From: Acidobacteriota bacterium
GTDB taxonomy: Bacteria > Acidobacteriota > Terriglobia > Bryobacterales > Bryobacteraceae
Length of the DNA: 64,000 nucleotides
Direction: 5' to 3'
NCBI GenBank assembly: GCA_017307505.1
Contig: JAFKEE010000023.1
Span: forward strand, 124,001-188,000
Shown piece by piece: positions 53,153 to 62,106 of this stretch. The translations under genes were made by a program, and so were the position numbers. How positions within the stretch are numbered: position 1 is the first letter of the stretch; the number at the start of each line of letters is the position of its first letter. The notes under the pieces were generated by a model. The model made no database searches. It was given only the letters and a program-made list of their open reading frames with translations, and was not told the origin of the DNA.

Positions 53153-53761
53153 CTACGGGATCGGCAGTCCGGCTACCGGAAAGCCCGTCACCTGAACCAG
53201 TCCGCCTGCATCGATCTGGATCTCGAATCCCTGCTGCTCAAAGTCCTCCTCGCAATAGCGTTTCGAGAACAACGTCAGCGTCTGGTTGGTGCTTGTCCGG
53301 AGTGGAAGTATGCTGGGCCGCGAGGCTACATACCGTCCGAGCACGGCAAAGTCGAGGTGTGTCTGCAAGGTTCGCCATACCGCCTGCTTCTCAGCTCGTC
53401 TCAGTTGTGCTCTGCACCAATAGAAACCGCCGTCTAGCTCCGGTCGCGCATAACCGGAGTACATGCTGAAGCTCAGTGACGGAAACTGGTTGTGCAACAA
53501 CTCGACGAGTGCAAGGAAGTCAGGAGCCTGTTGCATTGGCTCCCCTCCGGAAAAGGCGATCCCATCGATGCTGTGCTCCTCATGAGCACGTTGAACCAAG
53601 CTGGCGACCTCGCCGACAGTGCGTTCTTCTCCTACAAAGGAGTGGGTATCGGCATTCCAGCAACAACGGCAACCAAGAGTGCAACCTTGGAAATACAGAA
53701 CTGCCCGAACGCCAGGGCCATTCACGCGGCTCCGGCCAACGAAACCATGCATCAACATTCC
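53153..53761 (-). CDS. NrdG-like radical SAM activating protein
   Basis: 202 aa from the ATG at 53761; starts at 53800 and 53866 are in frame but overlap the upstream gene more. HGFVGRSRVNGPGVRAVLYFQGC leads to a CxxxCxxC cluster (CTLGCRCC) and then GIAFSGGEPMQQA. This matches activators of anaerobic ribonucleotide reductase, but no glycyl-radical partner is present in the window, and variants of this family are common in large plasmid operons. The extra Cys beside the cluster (CC) is notable. Confidence 0.85.
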   Translation of the reverse strand, partial: GMLMHGFVGRSRVNGPGVRAVLYFQGCTLGCRCCWNADTHSFVGEERTVGEVASLVQRAHEEHSIDGIAFSGGEPMQQAPDFLALVELLHNQFPSLSFSMYSGYARPELDGGFYWCRAQLRRAEKQAVWRTLQTHLDFAVLGRYVASRPSILPLRTSTNQTLTLFSKRYCEEDFEQQGFEIQIDAGGLVQVTGFPVAGLPIP

Positions 53762-53781
53762 ATACTCCGCGGCCTCGGCGA

Positions 53782-54015
53782 CTACCGTGCCTTCTTCCAT
53801 TTCATCCGCTTGTTCTGCCGCTCGATGCGCGCTTGCTCGGCGGCCTTCTTGGCGCCGATGACCCAAATGGACTGATAGTCAACTTCGTAGCCCCAGCGCG
53901 CGCCCTTGAGACGCACATAGATTGTGTGCGGGCGAATCTCGACGACCAGAGGTTTCCGCTGGACGATGGCACTCGTCTCGCGCCGTACTCGTTTGTCACC
54001 ATCCAGCCGCGTCAC
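53782..54015 (-). CDS. small basic hypothetical protein
   Basis: 77 aa with a GTG start overlapping the preceding stop (GTGA, 54012-54015). Basic and beta-rich (TIYVRLKGARWGYEVDYQSIWVIGAKKAAEQARIERQNKRMKWKK) with a Lys/Arg tail that could bind nucleic acid. Common in this operon type, function unknown. Confidence 0.68.
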   Translation of the reverse strand: MTRLDGDKRVRRETSAIVQRKPLVVEIRPHTIYVRLKGARWGYEVDYQSIWVIGAKKAAEQARIERQNKRMKWKKAR

Positions 54016-54416
54016 GGTACGTCCTCTTTCATCCCGAGCGCCTTCCTTGCGCAGGCAAGCGCCGAGTAAAACTCCCGCACGCGGTCCAGATCCCCTTCGA
54101 GAATGGCCCCATCCGAATTCACACGAACCAACGGCAGCGACTCCTGCGATGTAGAGAGCACCTCGTAATACTGCCCGTCGCCGCCTGAGGCGAACATCGC
54201 CGCGTCATAGCCGCCGCCGGCATCATGCCAGCCGCAGAAAACAACGTTCGCCTTCGCGAGTTCGGTCAACTCTGAGTAGTGCGCGTAGTTTGCTTCCTCA
54301 TCCACCATGGATACAGCCAACTCACCCTCGGTACAATCCTCGACGAATCCGATCTGTTCAAACCGGCCGGCGTCCTCCTGTCGGCAGGTGAGCCGTACAT
54401 ACGCTCGATCTCCCAT
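54012..54416 (-). CDS. hypothetical protein
   Basis: 134 aa, GAGGGAGG upstream of the ATG. Acidic protein with RAYVRLTCRQEDAGRFEQIGF, ANVVFCGWHDAGGGYDAAMFA and a helical C-terminus. No recognised domain; position between the DUF2997 gene and the small basic protein suggests co-expression with both. Confidence 0.72.
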   Translation of the reverse strand: MGDRAYVRLTCRQEDAGRFEQIGFVEDCTEGELAVSMVDEEANYAHYSELTELAKANVVFCGWHDAGGGYDAAMFASGGDGQYYEVLSTSQESLPLVRVNSDGAILEGDLDRVREFYSALACARKALGMKEDVP

Positions 54417-54465
54417 AGTCGTGACCTCCCTCGATATCGCATGCGCTAGATGCGCACACTTCTGC

Positions 54466-54660
54466 CTACGCCTCCTGCTGCTGCGGCTTCACAGCGTGCG
54501 CCGGAACATAGAACTCACGCTTGTTCCGTTCGACCTTCACGGAGTCGTCGCCCCGGAAGTCCTTGGCGGCTTCCGCGCAGCCTTTTCCCTCGAACCCTTG
54601 CAGATCCAGCGAACTGTTGCCCTGTTCGTCAATCTCGACAACGATCGTCTTTCGTTTCAT
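54466..54660 (-). CDS. DUF2997 family protein
   Basis: 64 aa from the ATG at 54660 with GAGGAGGGG directly upstream. KTIVVEIDEQGNSSLDLQGFEGKGCAEA is typical of DUF2997. It is almost always coded next to a DUF1257 (Ycf35-like) protein, as here (10 bp). The pair plus the AAA+ ATPase at 55122 is a conserved trio in cyanobacteria and phages; function unknown. Confidence 0.88.
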   Translation of the reverse strand: MKRKTIVVEIDEQGNSSLDLQGFEGKGCAEAAKDFRGDDSVKVERNKREFYVPAHAVKPQQQEA

Positions 54661-54670
54661 CCGCCCCTCC

Positions 54671-55084
54671 TCATCGAACGGCAAACCGCAGTTGGACTTT
54701 CTTGCCCTGCGCCGTGTTGATCACCTCGCGGCCTTTGAACACGTAGCCTTTGGCGCGTGCGATGGCCATGGTCTGTTTTTCCTTGTAGATCTGCGCTAGC
54801 CGTCCCAGCCACGTGTCGTTGAAACCAATACCGCGGTCGTATTCACTGATCACCGCTTGGAAGGTGCCACTTGCGTCCCGCGCGAAGCCGATGTCGTTCG
54901 ATGCAGAATCCAATTGCCGCCGTCTGACGATGACCTGCGCCCGCTCTGCGCGCTCGTCTCCCATATAGCCGACAAGGCGCGAACCGTCCCGATCAACCTC
55001 GGGTTGATAGCCGAGGTCCTGTAGAGCCTCCACAAGGTACTTCTCATCCGTGAAGGTCGTACGCATTTCAAGGTATTTGCTCAC
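54671..55084 (-). CDS. DUF1257 family protein (Ycf35-like)
   Basis: 137 aa, GTG start at 55084 after AAGGAGG. The MSKYLEMRTTFTDEKYLVEALQDLGY and KGYVFKGREVINTAQGKKVQLRF segments identify DUF1257. Plastid Ycf35 and cyanobacterial homologues are uncharacterised. Coupled to DUF2997 (10 bp) and to the AAA+ ATPase gene (37 bp upstream). Confidence 0.9.
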   Translation of the reverse strand: MSKYLEMRTTFTDEKYLVEALQDLGYQPEVDRDGSRLVGYMGDERAERAQVIVRRRQLDSASNDIGFARDASGTFQAVISEYDRGIGFNDTWLGRLAQIYKEKQTMAIARAKGYVFKGREVINTAQGKKVQLRFAVR

Positions 55085-55121
55085 ACCGCCTCCTTTTCTC
55101 TCTGTTCACATGAGGAACTTG

Positions 55122-56624
55122 TCAATCAGCGTCGCGAAACGTGCGTTTCCCCGCAGCCACCGCAGCTTGGCGAGCCTCGCTCGTGAAGATGCCCGGCTGA
55201 GCCGCACTGAGGAACCGCCCCGATGCCTGTCGACGCAAGGACTCAATCTGATCCGCCGCCGAACGGGAAACAGGAACAATGTATTCGGCGGACTCGCACA
55301 GTGGCAGCCTCAACCGCCACGCCTTCCGGGCGCACTCCTTGATTTCCGCTCCGGTCCATCCTTCGTCGTCCGGAAGACTGCCGCTCAGATTCCACTTCGC
55401 CAAGTAGATGTCCCAGATCGCTTTGCGCTCCTCTGCCTGGGGTAGATCAAAGAAGAAGGTCCCCAATGTGAATCGCCGGCGCAGTTCGGGCGGAAGGCTG
55501 GTGATTGAGTTACACGTTGCGATCCAGAGACTGCGCCCGTGTGAGATGGCATCGACTACCTGTAGCGCCGCCCGCAATCGCTCTCCCGATCCTCCGACCA
55601 GCGAACTCTGCATGGCCGAAAGATCGAAGGCAATCGTCGGAATACCTGCCGTCGCACCCGCAGCCTTTGCCACTGCGCTTTTCGCCGCTCCCGGTGGTCC
55701 GATAAAGATCAGCCCGTCGGCTCCACGGTCCTGCATCCAACTGAGCATCGTGCCGGTCATCTCCGTCTTGACCCCGGACATGTCTGTGCCGGAACCGGCA
55801 AAGGCCTTCTCGATCTCATCTACGAACACGATGACGCTCGGAGCCTCTTCTCCCTCCAGTACCGCGCGAAGGAATCGTTTGATGTTGTCGCAACCACCGA
55901 TCTGGTCGAATGTTTCGCCGCCCTGCCACACCGTGAGACCTGGCGTTTGCTCGACTGCCTGCCGCTTCCGCTCCCACAAGAGGCCGAGGTCGAGGCCGGC
56001 TTTCGAGAGCGACATTGCCAATGCCTGTTCAGCAGGGAATGCAGCCAAGCCGATTAGGGCGTCGACTGCCTTCTGACGCGTCTCGCCATTCGGTTCACGC
56101 AGTTTCGCGGACTCGAACGTTGCGAGGAGAAGCTGATCGAGGTCCGCCGCCGATGGGAGCGGCTCGTCGATGGTCATCACATCGTTCTGCAGTTCCACCG
56201 GCAAGATCGAGCCAGGAGGCGTGACCAGCACAAGCATCTGGCCGCCTTCCTTGAACACGTCTCGCAGGTTCCAGATTCCTTGTAGAACGTCCGGCTGCTC
56301 CCATACGCGCTGCGGATTGAGCAGAAAGAGCACTGTATCGGCCGCAAGCCTATGCGCCAGCCCAAGGACATCGCCCGGACCCAACGCAGGGGAGTTCTCC
56401 CCGAGAATCTTGGCAACCGCCGGTTTCCCGGAGTCATTGCGCCCCTGGATGCCGGTCACAAAGTCCCAAACAACCAGGGGTGTCTCACCTTTCTTCGTGT
56501 TGACGCTATCGCTGATATTCGCGATTGCGCTGGCCGGGTCTGCTGTACGGACCGCGACAAGCGGCGTCCCTACCCTGCGGGCCGCCTTGACCATTGCGCG
56601 GAAGTCTTCAGTGGAGCGGATCAT
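55122..56624 (-). CDS. Ycf46-like AAA+ ATPase with circularly permuted Walker motifs
   Basis: 500 aa from the ATG at 56624, chosen for the GGGAGG six bases upstream. The N-terminal 230 residues resemble Ycf46 (WDFVTGI, VFKEGGQMLVLVTPPGSILPVEL, EPLPS). The AAA+ core is in unusual order: Walker B VIVFVDEIEKAF at residues 264-275 comes before Walker A GPPGAAKS at 309-316, with sensor-1 Asn372 (TCN) and arginine finger region RRRF (382-385) after it. No second acidic Walker B follows the P-loop. The permutation keeps every catalytic element, so activity is plausible. It sits in the DUF1257/DUF2997 trio. Confidence 0.88.
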   Translation of the reverse strand: MIRSTEDFRAMVKAARRVGTPLVAVRTADPASAIANISDSVNTKKGETPLVVWDFVTGIQGRNDSGKPAVAKILGENSPALGPGDVLGLAHRLAADTVLFLLNPQRVWEQPDVLQGIWNLRDVFKEGGQMLVLVTPPGSILPVELQNDVMTIDEPLPSAADLDQLLLATFESAKLREPNGETRQKAVDALIGLAAFPAEQALAMSLSKAGLDLGLLWERKRQAVEQTPGLTVWQGGETFDQIGGCDNIKRFLRAVLEGEEAPSVIVFVDEIEKAFAGSGTDMSGVKTEMTGTMLSWMQDRGADGLIFIGPPGAAKSAVAKAAGATAGIPTIAFDLSAMQSSLVGGSGERLRAALQVVDAISHGRSLWIATCNSITSLPPELRRRFTLGTFFFDLPQAEERKAIWDIYLAKWNLSGSLPDDEGWTGAEIKECARKAWRLRLPLCESAEYIVPVSRSAADQIESLRRQASGRFLSAAQPGIFTSEARQAAVAAGKRTFRDAD

Positions 56625-56698
56625 GACGTTCCTCCCAAAACCAAAAAAGGAGCCCGAAGGCTCCCATCTCAAAGAAACTGTGTTGCTGAGGTCAGTAG

Positions 56699-57226
56699 CT
56701 ATTGCCGCAAGAGTGCAGCGGCGAGGTAAATGACTGAGTTGTAGGAAATGTGCGCACAGACTGGCGGGACAGTCGACCCGCTACGGAGTCGCAACCAGCC
56801 GAACAGGACGCCGGTCCCGAAGACAGAACCCACCTGAACGGGTGTGATGCCGATCTTGAGGAGGTGGCTCAATGCAAAAATTACCGCGATTCCCATCACG
56901 ATCAGCCAACCCGGACTGTTCATCCAGCGGCGGAGCAGTTGTTCGGAGAACGAATAGAGATATCCACGAAAGACGACCTCTTCGATCAATGGCCCCCAAG
57001 TGACCGCGATCCAGAGCTCCGCGAATGGCGGTTGTTGTCCCATGTTGTACTCGCGGAAGAACCATGCTGTTCCAACCGCAGCCGACACGCCAAGAATGAC
57101 GCCACGTATCGTCCACGCTCCTGATGTTCGCCGCCAGTGGACGTATTCCAGTCCCATCACGCTGAGCTTGTCGCGCAGCATCCAGAAGTAGGCGAAAAGC
57201 GCGATTGTCACAGCAACGCTGAACAT
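56699..57226 (-). CDS. CPBP-family intramembrane metalloprotease
   Basis: 175 aa membrane protein. The Abi/CAAX-protease motifs are EEVVFRG (E82, E83, R87), ALSH (H121) and AHISYN (His about 159, Asn). About five to six transmembrane helices. Shorter than typical members (~220 aa), possibly missing an N-terminal helix. In mobile elements these can act in self-immunity or envelope modification; role here unknown. Confidence 0.88.
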   Translation of the reverse strand: MFSVAVTIALFAYFWMLRDKLSVMGLEYVHWRRTSGAWTIRGVILGVSAAVGTAWFFREYNMGQQPPFAELWIAVTWGPLIEEVVFRGYLYSFSEQLLRRWMNSPGWLIVMGIAVIFALSHLLKIGITPVQVGSVFGTGVLFGWLRLRSGSTVPPVCAHISYNSVIYLAAALLRQ

Positions 57227-57280
57227 CTCTAAACACCTTTGCAGCCTTACAACATCATGGCGGTGGAGCCGGGCTCTTAC

Positions 57281-58066
57281 TCAGCGTAGACGGACATGGT
57301 TGCCCTTGACGAGCCGGGCTCCAGAGATGGTAGCGGCGTTGGCGATGCCATACCGGACGGCGGAGTTGTTGATTTCCCAGTCATCTCCCTTCAGTGAAGC
57401 TTCCAAGCGGTGCCGCAACTCACCATCAGCCAATTGGTAGACAATCTCCTGAAGTTCCGTCTTCGTGAACCGGATGCTGCTCTCAAAGAAGCGCTCACCG
57501 ATCTGCAAGGGATCATCGATCACAAGTGAGGCCGCACTGTTCGGCTGCATCCCGATACTCGCCTTCTCGCCTTCCAGCTTTTTCAATCCCCGCGCCATCA
57601 TGAACGCCAGAAGCATGTTCTTCAGGCGGGAGAGTCGACCGTCGGCGGCCTTCTTGCGGGCGTCGAGGCGCTCGGACTCCTTGCCGCAGATGTCGGCGAT
57701 CGACTCCTGCCAGCGCCAGTATCCAGCAATCTTGTCCACCTTTGTGCGAAACGCCTCGAAGTAGTCGTTGATCTCCTGGACGAGTTCCTGTGGGATCACA
57801 TTTTCTTCCGAGGCCGCCTCTTCCGCCTGATCCATGAGTTCGATCAACCGCTCATCAAGGTCGAACAGCGACCGTGGATCGCGACTCGCTTTGACTGCCA
57901 GCCGACGACGGAGCGCCTCGACAAGATCCGCGAGATGCTCGCGAGCGGTTTCCGCCAATTGCCCACCCGCCGCATCCCGCTCAACATCTTCGAGTAGAGA
58001 CACGAGACGTTTCCCGAGTTCGAGAGCCGATTCCGGCGACTGCAAAGGCAAAACAGCAGCGGCCAT
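57281..58066 (-). CDS. siphovirus Gp157-like protein
   Basis: 261 aa from the ATG at 58066 with a perfect AGGAGGTG upstream. The central part (VDKIAGYWRWQESIADICGKESERLDARKKAADGRLSRLKNMLLAFM and KLEGEKASIGMQPNSAASLVIDD) is the Gp157 signature: a long coiled coil followed by a beta-rich domain. Known from phages and plasmids, linked to phage resistance in Streptococcus. An extra N-terminal ~80 residues (ELGKRLVSLLEDVERDAAGG) is unassigned. Confidence 0.85.
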   Translation of the reverse strand: MAAAVLPLQSPESALELGKRLVSLLEDVERDAAGGQLAETAREHLADLVEALRRRLAVKASRDPRSLFDLDERLIELMDQAEEAASEENVIPQELVQEINDYFEAFRTKVDKIAGYWRWQESIADICGKESERLDARKKAADGRLSRLKNMLLAFMMARGLKKLEGEKASIGMQPNSAASLVIDDPLQIGERFFESSIRFTKTELQEIVYQLADGELRHRLEASLKGDDWEINNSAVRYGIANAATISGARLVKGNHVRLR

Positions 58067-58120
58067 GACGCACCTCCTGAGTGCTGAAACTGTTGTGGGC
58101 ACACTGAGTGCCGATACCCT

Positions 58121-60361
58121 TCAAAAGAGGGAGAGCTGGACTGCCGGTCCGTTGGACTCGATCCAGATCTGAGGCTCCTCTGGGACTTGAGGCGAAACCG
58201 CGTCTACTACTTTGGGTTCAGGGTTTGGGCCCGGCTGCGGAGCTTGTTCATGCTGGACTTGAAGGCTCCGCCAGACCTCTGCGGCCTGCTCACCAACGCC
58301 CTGGCGCATGACCAACTCGCGCGCCATCGCCGTTAACAGGTCGTCATCTTCATTCATCGCCTGAAGACCATCCGCCTGGAGCTTTCCTTCCATTGCGAGG
58401 GAAACCAGGAGCTTCTTGCCCATCAATCGCAGGCAACTCTCCTGGGCCGTGCTTGAGTACGTCAGGAATCCCACGCGTACCGGCTGCTTCTGTCCGATCC
58501 GCCAGCTTCGGCGACTCGCCTGTCGCAACACGTACGTCGAGTAGCCCGTCTCGTAGAAAAGAATCGTCGGGAACTCCAGCAGATCAAGGCCGGTCTGAAC
58601 GAGCTTGGGATGGCAGATGCAGACCTGCATGCCGCTCCGGAGTTGGCGTTCGTACCAAGCCTCCCGCTGCTCGGGCGGCACTTCCGCAGTGAGTACTTCC
58701 GCGCGAATGCCTTCGTTGCGAAGAAGGCTCTGAAGCCGACGCGTTACGTCGCGCTTCTGCGTGTAGACCGCGAACACCTGGACCTTGCGGCCTATCGCCA
58801 GTTCGCTTTTGATCTCTTCGATCAACCGCCGCTCCTTGGCGTAAACGAACGCCTGATCCAAGTCCGCAGGCTCGGCGATGATGAATCGCTCCCGCTCACC
58901 GCTTTCTTCATTCAAGCAATAGCCACAGAGCGTACCGATCCCATACGGGCGATCAGGATAGAGCAGCAGCGCATTCATAGCGGTGCTGATGACGGATGCA
59001 TTTCCGTGATGCTCCCGGAGCGCGTCCCGGATTGATGTCTCCAGGTCGCTGTACGCCTTCTGGAGCTCCGTATCCATCTCGACCGCAATCACTTCTTCGG
59101 TGTAAGCGGGCAGCGCATCTGAGATGTCCTCGAGCGAAACAAATGCCGCGAGGTTCATTAGGTACTTGCCAAACAACAGCGGCGATGCGCCCGGCCGCCG
59201 CTTGACAGTCGTCGTCACCTTGGCTTTCGAGCAGGCGTTGTCGGCCGGCTCGATGTTTGTGACCTTTTCCAGGACACCGTACGTCTCGGCGAATTGACGA
59301 ACCCCTGATTCACCGTGATCGAACCCCTCCTCGCGCATCATCCGGGCGTCGAGGCGGTACAAGATGTTGAACAATTCATCCGCGTAGCCACCGAGCAGTG
59401 TCCCGGTGAGAATCACGGTGCGCTCACAGGCCGATGCAAGCGATCCGAGAGCATTCCCCTGGGCTGTCTCGCCCTTCAGTTCATGTACTTCGTCGGCGAT
59501 TCCATAGTCGAAGAATCCATCGAGGTAGCGGGCGATGAACTCCATCGGGGCCATGCGGTGGATCTTTTCGTGGTCCGCCTGCCACAAGGGACTGAACAGC
59601 GGCCGCCGTGAATTGGCTGAATCGGGCAACACTACTTCGCAATGCTTGACCTTCTTGAAATCGGAGCGGCGCAGTTGATCCTCACCGGACAGCACCGGCT
59701 TGCCCGTATCGGCGTTGACGACATTCCCTGTGAACGGTCCGCTCTGTGCGACCCGGTAGGCGTGCCGCCAAAAGTAGCCGAGCTTGGCACGTTCCCGCGA
59801 GATCACGAAGATCGACGGCGCGGAACTTTGGGCCTGCCAGCGTGCTCGCGCGGAGCGATGATTCTTGGCCAAGCGGATGTCGCTGAGCGTGGTCTTCAGT
59901 CCTTCACGAATGACGCGACCACTCCGGAAGCGGACCTCGTTAACGCCGGTGTGGCCATTTGAGCCGACGCCGTTCCGAACGCCGTCGATCATGAACACGC
60001 GAACACCCGGCAAGGTGAGAAAGCACTCCCGAGCCCACTTTTCGACCAACTGCGGAGGGACCATCGCAAGCGCCGTAAACGGCCGCCCGTCAGCGTGGGT
60101 GAAGACGCTGCCGAGGGAGATGAGCGTTTTACCTGTCCCGCACTCAGCGACTGCTGCGGCGCAACGCGATTCCTGCCAGTGCTTCGCGATCCCCATGATC
60201 GCGAGCGCCTGCGCGGGAAACGGGCGTCTCTTGAGTCGTTGCAGGACCGGTTTGATCGGATCAGTCGCGCCGTGCAATGGCGGAAACTGGTTGAGGACCC
60301 GTTCTCCCAATGCCTGACCATAGGCGCGCAAGTAGTCCCCGATGCAGCTTGGTGCAGTCAT
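58121..60361 (-). CDS. SNF2-like DEAD/DEAH helicase ending in QLSLF
   Basis: 746 aa, GAGGGGAA before the ATG. Walker A ECGTGKT (73-79), DEVH box (IADEVHELKGE), TILTGTLLGG (motif III) and a late QASRRSWRIGQKQPVRV (motif VI) define an SNF2/helicase C-type ATPase. It is common in large plasmids and phages and may translocate dsDNA. The very last residues, QLSLF, form a canonical beta-clamp-binding pentapeptide, suggesting recruitment to replication forks. Confidence 0.9.
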   Translation of the reverse strand: MTAPSCIGDYLRAYGQALGERVLNQFPPLHGATDPIKPVLQRLKRRPFPAQALAIMGIAKHWQESRCAAAVAECGTGKTLISLGSVFTHADGRPFTALAMVPPQLVEKWARECFLTLPGVRVFMIDGVRNGVGSNGHTGVNEVRFRSGRVIREGLKTTLSDIRLAKNHRSARARWQAQSSAPSIFVISRERAKLGYFWRHAYRVAQSGPFTGNVVNADTGKPVLSGEDQLRRSDFKKVKHCEVVLPDSANSRRPLFSPLWQADHEKIHRMAPMEFIARYLDGFFDYGIADEVHELKGETAQGNALGSLASACERTVILTGTLLGGYADELFNILYRLDARMMREEGFDHGESGVRQFAETYGVLEKVTNIEPADNACSKAKVTTTVKRRPGASPLLFGKYLMNLAAFVSLEDISDALPAYTEEVIAVEMDTELQKAYSDLETSIRDALREHHGNASVISTAMNALLLYPDRPYGIGTLCGYCLNEESGERERFIIAEPADLDQAFVYAKERRLIEEIKSELAIGRKVQVFAVYTQKRDVTRRLQSLLRNEGIRAEVLTAEVPPEQREAWYERQLRSGMQVCICHPKLVQTGLDLLEFPTILFYETGYSTYVLRQASRRSWRIGQKQPVRVGFLTYSSTAQESCLRLMGKKLLVSLAMEGKLQADGLQAMNEDDDLLTAMARELVMRQGVGEQAAEVWRSLQVQHEQAPQPGPNPEPKVVDAVSPQVPEEPQIWIESNGPAVQLSLF

Positions 60362-60408
60362 GAGTCGTTCCCCTCGATTGCTTTTGTCGAAGCCGTTGAC
60401 CCGGCAAA

Positions 60409-61026
60409 TCAGGTCGCTAGAATGTGGATTGCCCGCCTGCGGAGGCCTTGGCCGAGAATGCGGAGCAGGCGAAGCTTCGTTGCCTTCACCGCGATGGGAT
60501 CGCAGTTCAGGCCGAACAGACTCTCAACCAGCTTTCGGCGCTCCAGTTCGGAGCGGAACCATTCAGCCCACTCCGGTCGCACAGGTAGCCCGAAACGGAT
60601 CGCCAACCTGTGCAGGACAAAATCCGCAGAACTGTCGAATAGCACCGTTCGCCGGGCCTCACTTCGTGCTCCGAATGTCGTCTCGAAGAATGCCTTGGAT
60701 AGCAGGATCGCGTGACGAACCGGGCGCTTCCTGCCGGGAATCTGCAAGGAAGCCCGATAGACAACCGGCTTTTCGCCGAGCGATCCGATGAACTCCTGCG
60801 TGCCGACGGCAAGCTGGAACCGAAGTCCCTCATGAGCGGCAGCGACAGTCGCTCCGATCTCCTGATCGCCGCCGAAAATGGAAACCAAGTGAAGGTCCAT
60901 CGTTGTCCTCGAATCTGGCGGCGCCTCGGATACAACCCGGTCGAGGTGCACCGAAACGTTGGTGATCGTGTCACGAGTTTGCCTGACGAACGTCAGCTTG
61001 CCCATTCGCAAGTGCGCATTCTCCAT
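60409..61026 (-). CDS. hypothetical protein of the plasmid operon
   Basis: 205 aa from the ATG at 61026 (AAGGAG upstream), overlapping the DUF6094 gene by 56 bp; a longer frame to 61182 is the antisense-like artefact of that overlap. It has HLDRVVSEAPPDSRTTMDLHLVSIFGGDQEIGATVAAAHEG and a basic C-terminus (ELERRKLVESLFGLNCDPIAVKATKLRLLRIL). No family assigned. Confidence 0.7.
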   Translation of the reverse strand: MENAHLRMGKLTFVRQTRDTITNVSVHLDRVVSEAPPDSRTTMDLHLVSIFGGDQEIGATVAAAHEGLRFQLAVGTQEFIGSLGEKPVVYRASLQIPGRKRPVRHAILLSKAFFETTFGARSEARRTVLFDSSADFVLHRLAIRFGLPVRPEWAEWFRSELERRKLVESLFGLNCDPIAVKATKLRLLRILGQGLRRRAIHILAT

Positions 61027-62092
61027 CGATTCGCTCCTTCGGCGCGGGCGCCTCTCTTGGCTTCTCCGACAGTAGAGCGACGCGGCCATCGGCGTAGAGA
61101 AGAGTGAGACGCTGCGAAAACCGTTCCTTTTCGCGAATGACTGTCCCCCCGTCCTCGCTTTCTTCCTCAATCTTGTCGACAACTTTCACACTCTCCCAAT
61201 TGGCGACGTGGAGATCCGTGCCTTCTCCGAAAACACCGTTCAGAAGGCCAGACGTGCATAGAAGACCAACATGGCCTTTATGGAGCGGCGTCAACGGCCG
61301 GCCAGCGAACTCGTTCTTGGGTGCGTGCGTGACTCGCTGTGCCTGACGCCACGCCGGTGACGTGGCCAGCAGGTCCTCAACCAAATCGAGCGGCAAACCT
61401 CGATACTCGATTCGTGCCGGTGGCGCAGGTGGTACAGCGAACAGCCGGTCCGGTTCATCTGGAAGCGGCGGAAGGTCCTCATAGCGCCGCGTGAGATCGC
61501 TGAGTTTCCTGTTCGCCTGCTGAACCGCGTGGTCATTCAGCCGCTCCCTTTCCTGGCGAGTCCTTCTCACGCCGAAAACGACAGCCTGCTTGTAGGAGAC
61601 GGACTCCGGCTCGGTCAGGCGATAGATTGCCTTGTCCCGGAATTGGGGAGTCAGAACGTTGCGGCAGTCGTAGATGCGGTCATAGGGAATGACCATCACG
61701 AGCACGCCTCCCGGCCGCACCCATCGTCCGGCATGGTCGAGAAACAGCTTCTCCATCCGCTGGTTCTTCCCCTCGCCGACTTCGAAGTCGTAGGGCGGAT
61801 TGAGGTACAGCAGAGAAAAGGATTCTACAGGAACGTGCGTGTCGAAGGCACTGCCATGAATCACTTCGTGCAGCACGCTCCGAGCTTGCTCGGCACGATA
61901 CGCGTCGAGCTCGACGCCGTATCGTCTCATCGCATGACCTTCGGTGATGGAGCAAAGCGCCGCGCCTGTTCCAGCGCAGGGATCGATGGCATTAGCCGGT
62001 CCGCTCGGTGGTTGAAGAAACTTCCAAATTCGTTCTGCTTCGGCTTTGGCCAATGGGTAGTAGCCGAGTTTCAGCCTCGCCTGAGTGCGCAT
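60971..62092 (-). CDS. DUF6094-like DNA-type methyltransferase
   Basis: 373 aa. LKLGYYPLAKAEAERIWKFL and AIDPCAGTGAALC (SAM motif I), GVELDAYRAEQA (motif II), and LLYLNPPYDFEVGEGKNQRMEK with an NPPY catalytic motif typical of N6-adenine or N4-cytosine DNA methyltransferases. The C-terminal half, Pro-rich and with GHVGLLCTSGLLNG, matches what I recall of DUF6094. It may protect the element from host restriction. Confidence 0.85.
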   Translation of the reverse strand: MRTQARLKLGYYPLAKAEAERIWKFLQPPSGPANAIDPCAGTGAALCSITEGHAMRRYGVELDAYRAEQARSVLHEVIHGSAFDTHVPVESFSLLYLNPPYDFEVGEGKNQRMEKLFLDHAGRWVRPGGVLVMVIPYDRIYDCRNVLTPQFRDKAIYRLTEPESVSYKQAVVFGVRRTRQERERLNDHAVQQANRKLSDLTRRYEDLPPLPDEPDRLFAVPPAPPARIEYRGLPLDLVEDLLATSPAWRQAQRVTHAPKNEFAGRPLTPLHKGHVGLLCTSGLLNGVFGEGTDLHVANWESVKVVDKIEEESEDGGTVIREKERFSQRLTLLYADGRVALLSEKPREAPAPKERIDGECALANGQADVRQANS

Positions 62093-62106
62093 GTACGGAG
62101 ACCTTC

